Source: Vibrio sp. HA2012
GTDB taxonomy: Bacteria > Pseudomonadota > Gammaproteobacteria > Enterobacterales > Vibrionaceae
Reading direction: 5' to 3'
DNA length: 64,000 nucleotides
Assembly (NCBI RefSeq): GCF_002812955.1
Contig: NZ_PFXK01000003.1
Coordinates: 458,166-522,165 of the forward strand
In this document: positions 29,407 through 38,363 of the stretch, piece after piece
Numbering within the stretch: position 1 is the stretch's first letter
Layout of the letters: every line of letters begins with the position of its first letter
Program-made: the position numbers and the translations under genes
Notes under the pieces: model-generated
Database searches by the model: none
Told to the model about the DNA's origin: nothing
Seen by the model: the letters and a program-made list of their open reading frames with translations, nothing else

Positions 29407-30645
29407 ATGCGAATTCTCCATACCTCCGACTGGCATCTGGGCCAGAATTTTTTTACTAAAAGCCGTAAAAATGAACATCAGGCCTTTATCCGCTGGTTGT
29501 TGACGCTGGTTAAAACTGAAAATATTGATGCTGTAATTATTGCTGGAGATGTGTTTGATACAGGAACGCCTCCTAGCTATGCAAGGGAGATGTATAACCA
29601 GTTTGTGGTGGATATAAGCCGTACAGGTTGTCAGTTAGTGATCCTTGGGGGAAATCATGATTCAGTTTCGACTCTGAATGAATCCCGCCAGTTGCTTTCC
29701 TGCCTGAATACCCGGGTGATTGCCAGTACTGAGGGGGAGCCGGAAGAACAGCTTATTGAACTGAAAAATCGAGAAGGTACTGTCGGAGCCTTATTGTGCG
29801 CTGTTCCGTTTATCCGAGCCCGGGATGTGATGCAAAGTGTTGCCGGGGGGTCAGGAAAGGACAAACAAAAGCAGTTAGGTGAGCAGATCAAGGATCATTA
29901 CCGGATGCTGTATCAGAAAGCATTAGCATACAGAGAAAATCAGAATTGTCAGGTACCTATTATCGCAACCGGGCATCTGACGGCTCTTGGTGTGACAAAA
30001 ACAGAGTCTGAACGGGATATCTATATCGGCTCTTTGGATGCCTTTTCTGCCGATGGCTTTCCTCCCGCCGATTACATCGCTCTGGGGCATATTCACCGTC
30101 CGCAGATCGTTGCAAAATCTGACCATATTCGTTATTGCGGTTCGCCGATTCCGCTCAGTTTTGATGAGTTGAAATGGCGGAAACAGGTGATTATCGTTGA
30201 ATTCTTTGCTGATAAACACAGGCAGATCATACCGGTTGACGTTCCTATGTTTCGCCGGATGGAAATACTGAAAGGCGATTTGGCTGAGATTCAGGTTATG
30301 TTGAATCAATATCCCCCTGCATCGGAAGAAGAAGAGCCTGTCTGGCTGTTTATTGAAGTTGAAGTTCAGGATTATCTTTCAGATCTTCAGTTGCGTATTC
30401 AGGAAATGACAGCAGGGCTAAATGTGGAAGTCATTCGTTTAAAACGCAGTAAAAGTGATCGGCGCGATACTCTGATGCGTGAGGCAACAGAAACGTTATC
30501 AGAGCTGACTCCCTATGACGTTTTTGATAAGCGACTGGAAAAGGAACGGTTTGACGGAGAGGATGAACAGAAGCGATTAACCCGTCTGAAGCAGAAATTT
30601 AGTCAGATTGTACTGGAAGTCGGACATAAGGAAGGCGGTGAATGA
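29407..30645 (+). CDS. sbcD: Nuclease subunit SbcD
   Basis: 412 residues. All Mre11-type phosphoesterase motifs are present: DWHLGQ (8-13), GDVFD (about 47-51), GNHDS (about 82-86), TGHLT and GHIHRPQ. SbcD is the manganese-dependent nuclease of the SbcCD complex, which opens hairpins and trims blocked DNA ends. Its stop overlaps the sbcC start as ATGA. Length matches the E. coli protein (400). Confidence 0.96.
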   Translation: MRILHTSDWHLGQNFFTKSRKNEHQAFIRWLLTLVKTENIDAVIIAGDVFDTGTPPSYAREMYNQFVVDISRTGCQLVILGGNHDSVSTLNESRQLLSCLNTRVIASTEGEPEEQLIELKNREGTVGALLCAVPFIRARDVMQSVAGGSGKDKQKQLGEQIKDHYRMLYQKALAYRENQNCQVPIIATGHLTALGVTKTESERDIYIGSLDAFSADGFPPADYIALGHIHRPQIVAKSDHIRYCGSPIPLSFDELKWRKQVIIVEFFADKHRQIIPVDVPMFRRMEILKGDLAEIQVMLNQYPPASEEEEPVWLFIEVEVQDYLSDLQLRIQEMTAGLNVEVIRLKRSKSDRRDTLMREATETLSELTPYDVFDKRLEKERFDGEDEQKRLTRLKQKFSQIVLEVGHKEGGE

Positions 30646-33600
30646 AGATCTTAACGTTACGCTTTAAAAATCTTAATTCTTTGAAAGGAGAGTGGTATAT
30701 CGACTTCACCCGTTCACCGTTTTCTGAGACCGGTCTGTTTGCTATTACTGGCCCAACCGGTGCAGGTAAGACCACCATATTGGATGCTATTTGTGTGGCG
30801 TTATACCACAAAACTCCGCGGTTGGATAATATCTCCGTTTCCGGTAATGAGCTGATGACTCGCGGTACAGCAGAGTGTCTGGCGGAAGTTGAGTTTGAGG
30901 TAAAAGGTAAGGCTTATCGGGCATTCTGGAGCATGCGCCGTTCCCGTGACAAAGCCGATGGTAATCTGCAGCCGGCACAGGTAGAGCTGGCAGAGGTGGT
31001 TTCCGGTCAAGTACTGGCAAATCAGATTAAGAAGAAATCTGAACTGGTAGAATCCGTAACCGGGCTGGATTTTGGTCGTTTTACCAAGTCCATGTTGCTC
31101 TCTCAGGGGCAGTTTGCTGCATTCCTCAATGCCAGAGAGGCAGAGCGGGCGGAGTTGCTGGAAGAGCTTACGGGAACGGAAATCTACGGGAAGATTTCAG
31201 CAAAGGTGCATGAGCATTATACTCAGACCAGACAGACCATGGCTGAGCTGGAAGCTAGAGCGCAAGGGGTGCAGTTGCTGACCGAGGAAGAGGCTCAGGC
31301 ACTGGAACAGGAACAGAAAAGGCTTGAACAGGAGCAGAACCAGCAAAAAAGTTTGTTGAACAAGCTGGATGCCGGGTTGCACTGGTGGAATGAACTGGAG
31401 AAAAGCCGCATTCATAAACAGGAAGCAGAGCAGGCACTAATGCTGGCTCAAGAGGTGATAGCGACCTCTGCCCTAGAGCTGGATAAACTGGCTCGTAGTG
31501 AACCTGCCGAAGCATTACGGGCACCGTACCTGTTGATGAATGAAGCAAGTAATCACTGTCATCAAATTGAAGAAAATCTCAAGCAAAAATCTGAGGCTAG
31601 TGAAGAAACTGAGCAGGGTTACAAGCAGGCAGAAATCCTCTTTGAAGCAAAACAATCGGATCTTGAGCAGGCCAGACAAGCCAGCCGGGCACTGGAAACG
31701 CTTCTGAATGAGAAGGTGATCCCTCTGGATCAGAATCTCCGTACTGAACATGATAAAAAGGTGGATCTGGAACAACGTCAGCAACACCTTAATTCCGAAT
31801 GGGACAGACAGCAACAGGCTTTGTCTGAGCAGCAACAGTGCCTTGTACAGGTGGAGCTTTCTCTGCAGCAGATTGGTCAGTATATGAAGGAACACCAGGC
31901 GGATATCTGTCTGGAACAGTCTTTAGGGCTCTGGGTGGCTCAATATGGTCGAATAGAAACGCAGCAGAAAGAGGCTCAGCAATTGGCTGATCAGGTAACT
32001 GCCGATACTGCAAAGTTAAAGCAGGAAGAGCTTAAATATACTGCTGATCAGCAGCAGCTTAAGCTGGAATCGGATCAGGTTACCCGATTACAGCAGAGCT
32101 ATAGCGAAACAGAAAATAAGAAAAAGCAGTTTCTGAAAGAACGGGCGATTGAGACAGATATCCATCAGCTTGAAAATCAGTTGCAGCACCAGAATCAGGT
32201 GATGGCGACCTTGTCTTCTCTGCAAATGGTACAGAGTCAGTGGCTGAATTTTCAGCGTGAGAAACAGAAGAAAGAACAGGAGATCCCGGCTCTGTTGCTG
32301 GATAAACAGAAGCTGGAACTGGAGCGGCAGCAACTGCGACAGCGTTATACGACACAGAATGAGCTGGTAAAAGCGTTGGATAGACTGGTCAGTCAGGAGG
32401 AACGTCTGGCGGAGTACCGTACTCAGCTTATTGCTGGAGAGGCATGCCCGCTTTGTGGTTCGACTGAGCATCCATATGCCAGTCAACATGCTGTGATCAG
32501 CCTCTCTGAGACTCGGCAGAGTATGCTGGCAGCGGATAAAGAACGGGAAAGTATTAAAGAGCAAGGAGACAAACTTAATCTGGATATCAGTTCTCTGGAG
32601 CGCCGGATTGAGGATGAACAGAAGCGACAGCAGCATATCATTCAGGAACAGAACCAACTGGATGGACGCTGGCAGCAATTGGCTGTTCAGGCAGTATACA
32701 CGCTTCCAATTGAAGACGCCGACAGTCTGAAACAGCGGATGATTGAAACTGAGCAACAGAGTTCTGTTTTGTATAAGACTATTCATGAGTATCGCGATCT
32801 GAATCAGCGTTTAACAGCCGCCAAAGACGCTCAGGATACGGCATTAGTACATTATCAACAGGCGGAATCTCAGCTGAAATTGTTTGGTCAGCAATTGGGA
32901 TACATTCGCAGTGATCTGGAGAAGAAGCAGGAACAGCAAGGGAAGTTACTGAGTGAGATTGATGGCTTGTTTTCCGGACTGATTGCTCAGATCCACGGAA
33001 AGGGGTTTGTATCTTTGGAAAAATCTGCGCTGTCTGTTTGGCTGGACAGTAAACAAAATGATGCAAGCGTCTGGAAAGAAACGGTTAACAAACAGGAACG
33101 GTATCAGCGCGAGTTGGCTGTGCATCATGCAAATGTAGACACCGGCCGTAGACAGATATCTGAAACAGAGCAGAAACTGGCTGTGATGGTACAGGAGCTG
33201 ACACAACAGGCTAAACGTGTACAACAGCTTGAGCAGGAAAGGCATATCCTGTTTGGGAACAAGCAGGTGGATGATGAAAGGCTGGCTGGTCAGGCGCTTT
33301 GTAATATAGCAGAAAAGGCATACCAGCATCAGCAAGAGAAGGTCATGGCGCAGCAGAGAGTCCTTCAGTCTCTGAAAGGGGAAATTGTAAATCTGCAGTC
33401 GTCTTATGCGCAGGCACAAAACAGCCAGAAAGCTCGAATTCAGGAGTGGGAAACTTTATTACAGGAGAGCCTGTTTGAATCGACCCAGGCGTTTGAGGCT
33501 GCCTTGCTGGAGAAAGAAGAACGACACCGGCTGATGGCATTAAAAGAGAAGCTGTTCAGTGAACGGGATAAAGCGCAGACGCTGGTCAGCGTTGCAGGAA

Positions 33601-34346
33601 AAACGGAGCAACAGCTACTGAATGATGATATGGCGCAGGAGTATCTGCCTATGCCGAAAGCAGAGTTTGTGCAGCAGACTATAGCGTTGAGAGAGAGTAT
33701 AGAAATCCGGAGTAAACAACAGGGAGAAGTGACTAACGAGCTACGGTCTGATGTAAAACGCAGACAGGATCAGCAGGCGTTGTTTCAAGAAATTAGTGAG
33801 TACCGTGGCGTCTATGATGACATTCAGTATCTGCATGCACTGATTGGTTCACAGAGCGGGGACAAATTTCGTAAGTTTGCACAGGGGCTGACTCTGGATA
33901 ATCTTGTCTATCTGGCCAATAAGCAATTGCAGCGTCTGCATGGTCGCTATGAACTACAGAGAAAAGAAAATCAGGGGCTGGAATTGTCAGTAGTCGATAC
34001 CTGGCAGGGAGATGTAGTGCGGGATACAAAGACTCTCTCCGGCGGAGAAAGTTTTCTGGTTAGTCTTGCCCTTGCGTTGGGGTTGTCGGATCTGGTTAGT
34101 CATAAAACCAGTATTGATTCTCTGTTTCTGGATGAAGGCTTCGGTACACTGGATGCTGAGACGCTGGATATGGCGCTGGACGCTCTGGACAGTCTGAATG
34201 CATCCGGAAAAATGATCGGTGTGATCAGCCATGTGGAAGCGATGAAAGAGCGTATTCCTGTACAGATTAAAGTCCGCAAACAAAGTGGACTGGGTGTCAG
34301 TGAGCTAGAGAGCCGGTTTCGGGGGCAGGGTATACTTCGGGATTGA
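30642..34346 (+). CDS. sbcC: SMC-like ATPase SbcC
   Basis: 1234 residues, longer than E. coli SbcC (1048). Walker A GPTGAGKTT is at 37-45; two long coiled coils rich in Q, E and L meet at the zinc hook C602-PLC605; the signature TLSGGESF lies near 1130 and Walker B LFLDEGFGTLD near 1160. The hook joins two SbcC molecules, and the heads hold SbcD. The complex cleaves palindromic hairpins, which matters in a genome whose integron is packed with palindromic attC sites. Confidence 0.95.
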   Translation: MKILTLRFKNLNSLKGEWYIDFTRSPFSETGLFAITGPTGAGKTTILDAICVALYHKTPRLDNISVSGNELMTRGTAECLAEVEFEVKGKAYRAFWSMRRSRDKADGNLQPAQVELAEVVSGQVLANQIKKKSELVESVTGLDFGRFTKSMLLSQGQFAAFLNAREAERAELLEELTGTEIYGKISAKVHEHYTQTRQTMAELEARAQGVQLLTEEEAQALEQEQKRLEQEQNQQKSLLNKLDAGLHWWNELEKSRIHKQEAEQALMLAQEVIATSALELDKLARSEPAEALRAPYLLMNEASNHCHQIEENLKQKSEASEETEQGYKQAEILFEAKQSDLEQARQASRALETLLNEKVIPLDQNLRTEHDKKVDLEQRQQHLNSEWDRQQQALSEQQQCLVQVELSLQQIGQYMKEHQADICLEQSLGLWVAQYGRIETQQKEAQQLADQVTADTAKLKQEELKYTADQQQLKLESDQVTRLQQSYSETENKKKQFLKERAIETDIHQLENQLQHQNQVMATLSSLQMVQSQWLNFQREKQKKEQEIPALLLDKQKLELERQQLRQRYTTQNELVKALDRLVSQEERLAEYRTQLIAGEACPLCGSTEHPYASQHAVISLSETRQSMLAADKERESIKEQGDKLNLDISSLERRIEDEQKRQQHIIQEQNQLDGRWQQLAVQAVYTLPIEDADSLKQRMIETEQQSSVLYKTIHEYRDLNQRLTAAKDAQDTALVHYQQAESQLKLFGQQLGYIRSDLEKKQEQQGKLLSEIDGLFSGLIAQIHGKGFVSLEKSALSVWLDSKQNDASVWKETVNKQERYQRELAVHHANVDTGRRQISETEQKLAVMVQELTQQAKRVQQLEQERHILFGNKQVDDERLAGQALCNIAEKAYQHQQEKVMAQQRVLQSLKGEIVNLQSSYAQAQNSQKARIQEWETLLQESLFESTQAFEAALLEKEERHRLMALKEKLFSERDKAQTLVSVAGKTEQQLLNDDMAQEYLPMPKAEFVQQTIALRESIEIRSKQQGEVTNELRSDVKRRQDQQALFQEISEYRGVYDDIQYLHALIGSQSGDKFRKFAQGLTLDNLVYLANKQLQRLHGRYELQRKENQGLELSVVDTWQGDVVRDTKTLSGGESFLVSLALALGLSDLVSHKTSIDSLFLDEGFGTLDAETLDMALDALDSLNASGKMIGVISHVEAMKERIPVQIKVRKQSGLGVSELESRFRGQGILRD

Positions 34347-34349
34347 CCA

Positions 34350-35780
34350 TCAGGTATGTAGGGCTTTTCCCTGAATCAGTTGCTCGACCAGCTTATTGGA
34401 GTGTTTATTTTCATACATGGCCTGATCCGCTTCATTGATGATCATATCAAAAGATTCGGTTTGTGGATCTCCGACATGAACACCAATACTGACACCCAAA
34501 TGAAATGAATGGTGACCAATTCTGATTTCTTCATTGGTCACTGATTCCAGACGGTTGCAGAGTATATCGATATCTTTTATGTTGGCAGGCCTTTCCAGCA
34601 TGACTACAAATTCATCACCACCAAAGCGGGCGATAATATCTCCGGTCTTTATGCTGGATTTTAACCGTTGTGCTACGATGGCCAAGACCTTGTCGCCGAT
34701 GGGATGCCCATAGGTATCATTGATGGATTTAAACTTGTCTAAATCGAGAAACAGACAGCAGATTTGCTCTGCCTTTTTGGCTAATAGCATGTACTCTTCT
34801 ATCAGGCCGCTGCGGTTCAGCAGTGGTGTCAGCACGTCATAGTTGGATTTTTGTTTCAGTTCGACAGATTCTGTAATGTTGAGCAGGCTGATAAGTTTCA
34901 GTTCATGGGGAATGGTGACGGCAAGCGATTGTGTCAGTTCAAAATGCTGATCGTGGATCTGTATCTGACAATTTTCCAGTGGTAACGGGATAAATCGGGT
35001 AATGGGTTCTCCTTTTAGCCTTCCTGAGGTGCGGTGAAAGATCTGTTCAGCAGCAGCATTGGCGTAGGTGATTTGATTATTATCATTAATCAGTAAAGCC
35101 GCTTGCGGCAGATTCATCAGAAGGTTTTCCAGATTCCTCTGAAATGCATTACTGTTTCTATTTGCCAGATGCAGTCGGTATATCATCAGAAGAAAATTAA
35201 TCAGTACCAGAATGAAAATAATAATTTGTGCAATACGCAGGGTTTGTGATTTCTGAATGGACAGTTGTTCTGAGCGTATGGTTAGTTCATTCATCAGAAA
35301 CAGCATGGATTTATTCGTTTGCAGGGCATAGTTCTGCAGTACGTTATTGTTTCGGTAAGGCTGATCACTTTCCAGCATTTTATATACTGGTGTCCATAAT
35401 TCCAGAGCTTTGGTCAGTAGTTGCTGACTTTTCAGATCATGGATCGCTTTTAGTGTTACGTTTTTTTCATCCGGAGTGTGCAGAGTTCCACCGTTTTTTA
35501 ATGTTCTCAGAGTCTGGTTCAGTGTTCTCGCTGATTCAATGACAGTTTTTTTATCTTCCGCGGCTTCGCTTAAAGAGGTAGAAGGGCTACTGAGCAGTAA
35601 CAGATTTTTAGCGATATTTTGCGACAGCATGCGTTGCCGGCCAGTTACATTAATAATCAGTGCATCATTTTCCAGTTTTTGAGTCAGGTTGATATTGAGA
35701 AACAGCAGAGTGAAGTCCAGAAAGATGAATGTCGACACCAGAATAATGAGAGGAACAGTGGTGAGTTTCTTATGAAACAT
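34350..35780 (-). CDS. Membrane PAS-GGDEF diguanylate cyclase with PilJ-type sensor
   Basis: 476 residues from the ATG at 35780, which has GGAG 9 bases upstream; an ATG 42 bases earlier lacks one. Order: membrane helix near 8-28, PilJ-type extracytoplasmic domain (NVTGRQRMLSQNIAKNLLLL), second helix near 185-205, PAS (LLINDNNQITYANAAAEQIF), and GGDEF at about 384-388 within ARFGGDEFVVML. The active-site motif is intact, so it should make cyclic di-GMP. The inhibitory I-site, normally RxxD five residues before GGDEF, reads KTGD. It converges with sbcC. Confidence 0.9.
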   Translation of the reverse strand: MFHKKLTTVPLIILVSTFIFLDFTLLFLNINLTQKLENDALIINVTGRQRMLSQNIAKNLLLLSSPSTSLSEAAEDKKTVIESARTLNQTLRTLKNGGTLHTPDEKNVTLKAIHDLKSQQLLTKALELWTPVYKMLESDQPYRNNNVLQNYALQTNKSMLFLMNELTIRSEQLSIQKSQTLRIAQIIIFILVLINFLLMIYRLHLANRNSNAFQRNLENLLMNLPQAALLINDNNQITYANAAAEQIFHRTSGRLKGEPITRFIPLPLENCQIQIHDQHFELTQSLAVTIPHELKLISLLNITESVELKQKSNYDVLTPLLNRSGLIEEYMLLAKKAEQICCLFLDLDKFKSINDTYGHPIGDKVLAIVAQRLKSSIKTGDIIARFGGDEFVVMLERPANIKDIDILCNRLESVTNEEIRIGHHSFHLGVSIGVHVGDPQTESFDMIINEADQAMYENKHSNKLVEQLIQGKALHT

Positions 35781-35946
35781 GACAAACACTCCGTCTGACG
35801 TGTAACCGCAATCATGCAGCAAGTTATTATCGGTTTTAGTTATGTGATTCTGCTATAAATCAGATAGTTCACCAAAAATTATAGCCTACAAATTATAGTC
35901 CACAAATTTGTTATGCTGTTGGCAGTAATTTATATAAGGATTATGC

Positions 35947-35972
35947 AGAGTGTAAATTAAAACACTCTTTTT
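35947..35972 (+). terminator. Hairpin plus T tract in leader of the RpiR gene
   Basis: Stem AGAGTGT / ACACTCT, loop AAATTAAA, then TTTTTGG. There is no plus-strand gene upstream, so it may be a leader attenuator or a chance hairpin. Confidence 0.4.
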
Positions 35973-36021
35973 GGTTTTTATCGGGTATATAATGGGTGCT
36001 GTTTTTCAACGGAATGTTTGT

Positions 36022-36873
36022 ATGTCAGTAAATATCGACCAGCCTTTACCGAATATCCGGATGCGGATGCCGTCTTTAACCAAGACGGAACAGTCAATCG
36101 TTGAGAGCTTCCTGCAGCCTCATTTTCTGCATAAGAATACCTCGATAAAAGAGGTGGCTGAACGGTTGAGAGTCTCACCTGCCCTGTTGGTAAAAGTATC
36201 GAAAAAACTAGGGTATAGTGGATTTAAGCAACTGAAAGATGCACTGACAGCACAGCTTGAATCTGCAGATTTTATACCTAGTGAACAACTGCTTCCTGAT
36301 GATAGTTGTGAAGAAATTATCAGCAAGGTGCTGCACAATTCTATTAATGCACTGACTGAAATTCTGGATTTTATTGATGCTCAGGCATTAAGTGCTGCAG
36401 CGGATGCGATTTTGAATGCGAAGTGTATAGAATTTTATGCTGCCGGGGCATCCAGTATTGTTTGTGAAGATTTTCAGCAGAAACTATTGCGTATCGGTAT
36501 TAAGGCATCGGTACCTATGGAAAGGCACCTGATGCTGATGTCGGCAAGCCTTCTGTCAGAGCATGATGTTGTTCTGGTGGTTTCCCACTCTGGCCAGACT
36601 GCCGATTTGATGGACTCTGTACGGCTGGCAAAGCAGTCTGGAGCCAAAATTATTTCTATTACCAATAACTACAACGCAGAGCTTTCCCTGTTATCCGATA
36701 TTCCTCTTTATGCGCCTTCTTCTCCGGAACCTGTGATGGGAAAAAACGGGACAGCAAGACTGGTCAAACTGGCGATGATTGACTGCCTGTATGCTACGAT
36801 CGTAAATAAAATGCCGGAACTGGCAGAGAAGAACCTGAATACTACCCATAAAGCATTGGGGTTGAGAGAATAG
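36022..36873 (+). CDS. MurR/RpiR-family transcriptional regulator
   Basis: 283 residues from the ATG at 36022 (CGGA upstream; normal family length). A frame open to 35971 begins with TTG and looks too long. N-terminal helix-turn-helix (TSIKEVAERLRVSPALLVKVSKKLG) and a C-terminal SIS sugar-phosphate binding domain (YAAGASSIVCEDFQQKLLRIG ... VVSHSGQTADLM). Such proteins sense phosphosugars and control sugar catabolic genes. The converging manA gene 70 bases away suggests mannose or related sugar control, but divergent targets are not shown. Confidence 0.9.
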   Translation: MSVNIDQPLPNIRMRMPSLTKTEQSIVESFLQPHFLHKNTSIKEVAERLRVSPALLVKVSKKLGYSGFKQLKDALTAQLESADFIPSEQLLPDDSCEEIISKVLHNSINALTEILDFIDAQALSAAADAILNAKCIEFYAAGASSIVCEDFQQKLLRIGIKASVPMERHLMLMSASLLSEHDVVLVVSHSGQTADLMDSVRLAKQSGAKIISITNNYNAELSLLSDIPLYAPSSPEPVMGKNGTARLVKLAMIDCLYATIVNKMPELAEKNLNTTHKALGLRE

Positions 36874-36890
36874 CTTATGGACTGGAAATG

Positions 36891-36917
36891 AAAACTGCCG
36901 GTAAATCCGGCAGTTTT
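36891..36917. terminator. Bidirectional terminator between rpiR-type gene and manA
   Basis: 11-pair perfect stem AAAACTGCCGG / CCGGCAGTTTT with a 5-base loop; T tracts are provided on both strands. Confidence 0.9.
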
Positions 36918-36944
36918 CATTGTGCGATGATTTTTAGTGTGTGA

Positions 36945-38144
36945 TCAATTATAAGCGCGTGCAACTTTCCCGGTCGTTGACAGCTGATATTTACCGGTAT
37001 AAGCCGGTACAAATACCGACTCTCCTTTTTTGACGGTGACTGTTTCACCACTTTTATGATTCAGTGTCATGTTCGCATCGACAGCAAACAGAATTTCAGC
37101 ACTTTCCGGACACAGAGTCAGAGCCTGTACTGATTCAATAACTGCAAATTTAAAATCATCCACCGGAACCGGAAAGTAAAGTATGCCATCCTGCTTTTCT
37201 GGCTGAGTCAGCAGCGTTTTTAGTGGCTTACCTTCAAAACGTGTACAGGCTACCAGTTCTTCCACATCAATATATTTAGGTGTCAGCCCTGAACGCAATA
37301 CATTATCTGAACTTGCCATAATTTCCAGACCGGTCCCTTTCAGGTAGGCATGTGGTGTACAGGCATGCAGGAACATCGCTTCGCCGGGCTGCAGTGTTAA
37401 TACATTCAACATGAGTGGACAAAATAAGCCGATATCGCCGGGATATTGTTGTGCAAGCTCCTGGATCAGGGCGAACAGTTCATGGTGTTTGTTTGCTTCA
37501 GCGTAGGTCAGCAGTTCCTGTACCGCGGTTTCTTTCTGATTTCCTTCGAGAGAAAGCATTGCGCGGAAAAATGTTTTTAGCCCTTCAGCATCAGGGGATG
37601 CTGAAAATGCATTCACCAGTTCTTTGATTGAAGGCAGGCTGATTTGTCTGAACAGGGCGATAATTTCCGGGAATTCCCGGAATCCGTTCATGGCCTGATA
37701 AGGAGTCAGAGCATATACTAATTCCGGTTTATGGTTCGGATCTTTATAATTTCGGTTTGCTGCGGTACGGGCTATACCTGCCAGTTCCTCTTTTTCATAA
37801 CCGATTTCTGCTTGCTCTTTACTCGGGTGCACCTGAACGGAAAGGGCATTGGCTGCAGCCAAAACTTTAAACAGGTAAGGCAGTTCACCAAACTGAATAT
37901 CAGTTCCTTCATGTAGGATCCCTGATTTATCCAGACTGATAAAATCAGACAGCCATTGTGTTTCCCCATCTTCAACGATTTTTGAACAGCCGTTCGGGTG
38001 GGCTCCCATCCATATTTCAGCCTGCGGTTTTTGTTCCGGATTGGCGATATCAAAGAGTTCATGGATAGAAGTTGTGCTTCCCCACGCATAGTTCTGAATG
38101 ACATTTTCCATTGGGAAGAAATACTGAGTTGATGCCTGAGTCAT
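36945..38144 (-). CDS. manA: Mannose-6-phosphate isomerase, class I
   Basis: 399 residues. The N-terminal YAWGS motif, the zinc-site segment LSVQVHPSKEQAE and the later FLHACTPHAYLKGTGLEIMASSDN block are the type I phosphomannose isomerase signature. It interconverts mannose 6-phosphate and fructose 6-phosphate. It follows the EIIABC gene on the same strand, though a terminator lies between. In V. cholerae the homologous pair VC1826-VC1827 serves mannose use; the same role is likely. Confidence 0.95.
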   Translation of the reverse strand: MTQASTQYFFPMENVIQNYAWGSTTSIHELFDIANPEQKPQAEIWMGAHPNGCSKIVEDGETQWLSDFISLDKSGILHEGTDIQFGELPYLFKVLAAANALSVQVHPSKEQAEIGYEKEELAGIARTAANRNYKDPNHKPELVYALTPYQAMNGFREFPEIIALFRQISLPSIKELVNAFSASPDAEGLKTFFRAMLSLEGNQKETAVQELLTYAEANKHHELFALIQELAQQYPGDIGLFCPLMLNVLTLQPGEAMFLHACTPHAYLKGTGLEIMASSDNVLRSGLTPKYIDVEELVACTRFEGKPLKTLLTQPEKQDGILYFPVPVDDFKFAVIESVQALTLCPESAEILFAVDANMTLNHKSGETVTVKKGESVFVPAYTGKYQLSTTGKVARAYN

Positions 38145-38276
38145 GGTTATCCTCTGATATAATTCGGTTTATTGTGCCGTAGTTTACGTGATCCAGTATA
38201 CAAAGTGCACTTTTGAGATGGTGGGTACTGCACATTTTTGTCCTGAAAATGAGACTGACACAGATATAAATAAAAA

Positions 38277-38298
38277 TGTCCCTTCATATGAAGGGACA
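38277..38298 (-). terminator. Terminator after the PTS EIIABC gene
   Basis: Perfect palindrome of 22 bases (TGTCCCTTCAT and its complement). T tracts flank it on both strands, so it can act bidirectionally; the minus strand needs it. Confidence 0.85.
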
Positions 38299-38363
38299 AA
38301 AAGCATCACAGTTGACGGTCTGTCAGGAGCATGCAGAAAACAGTGATGCTTGTTGTACTATGA

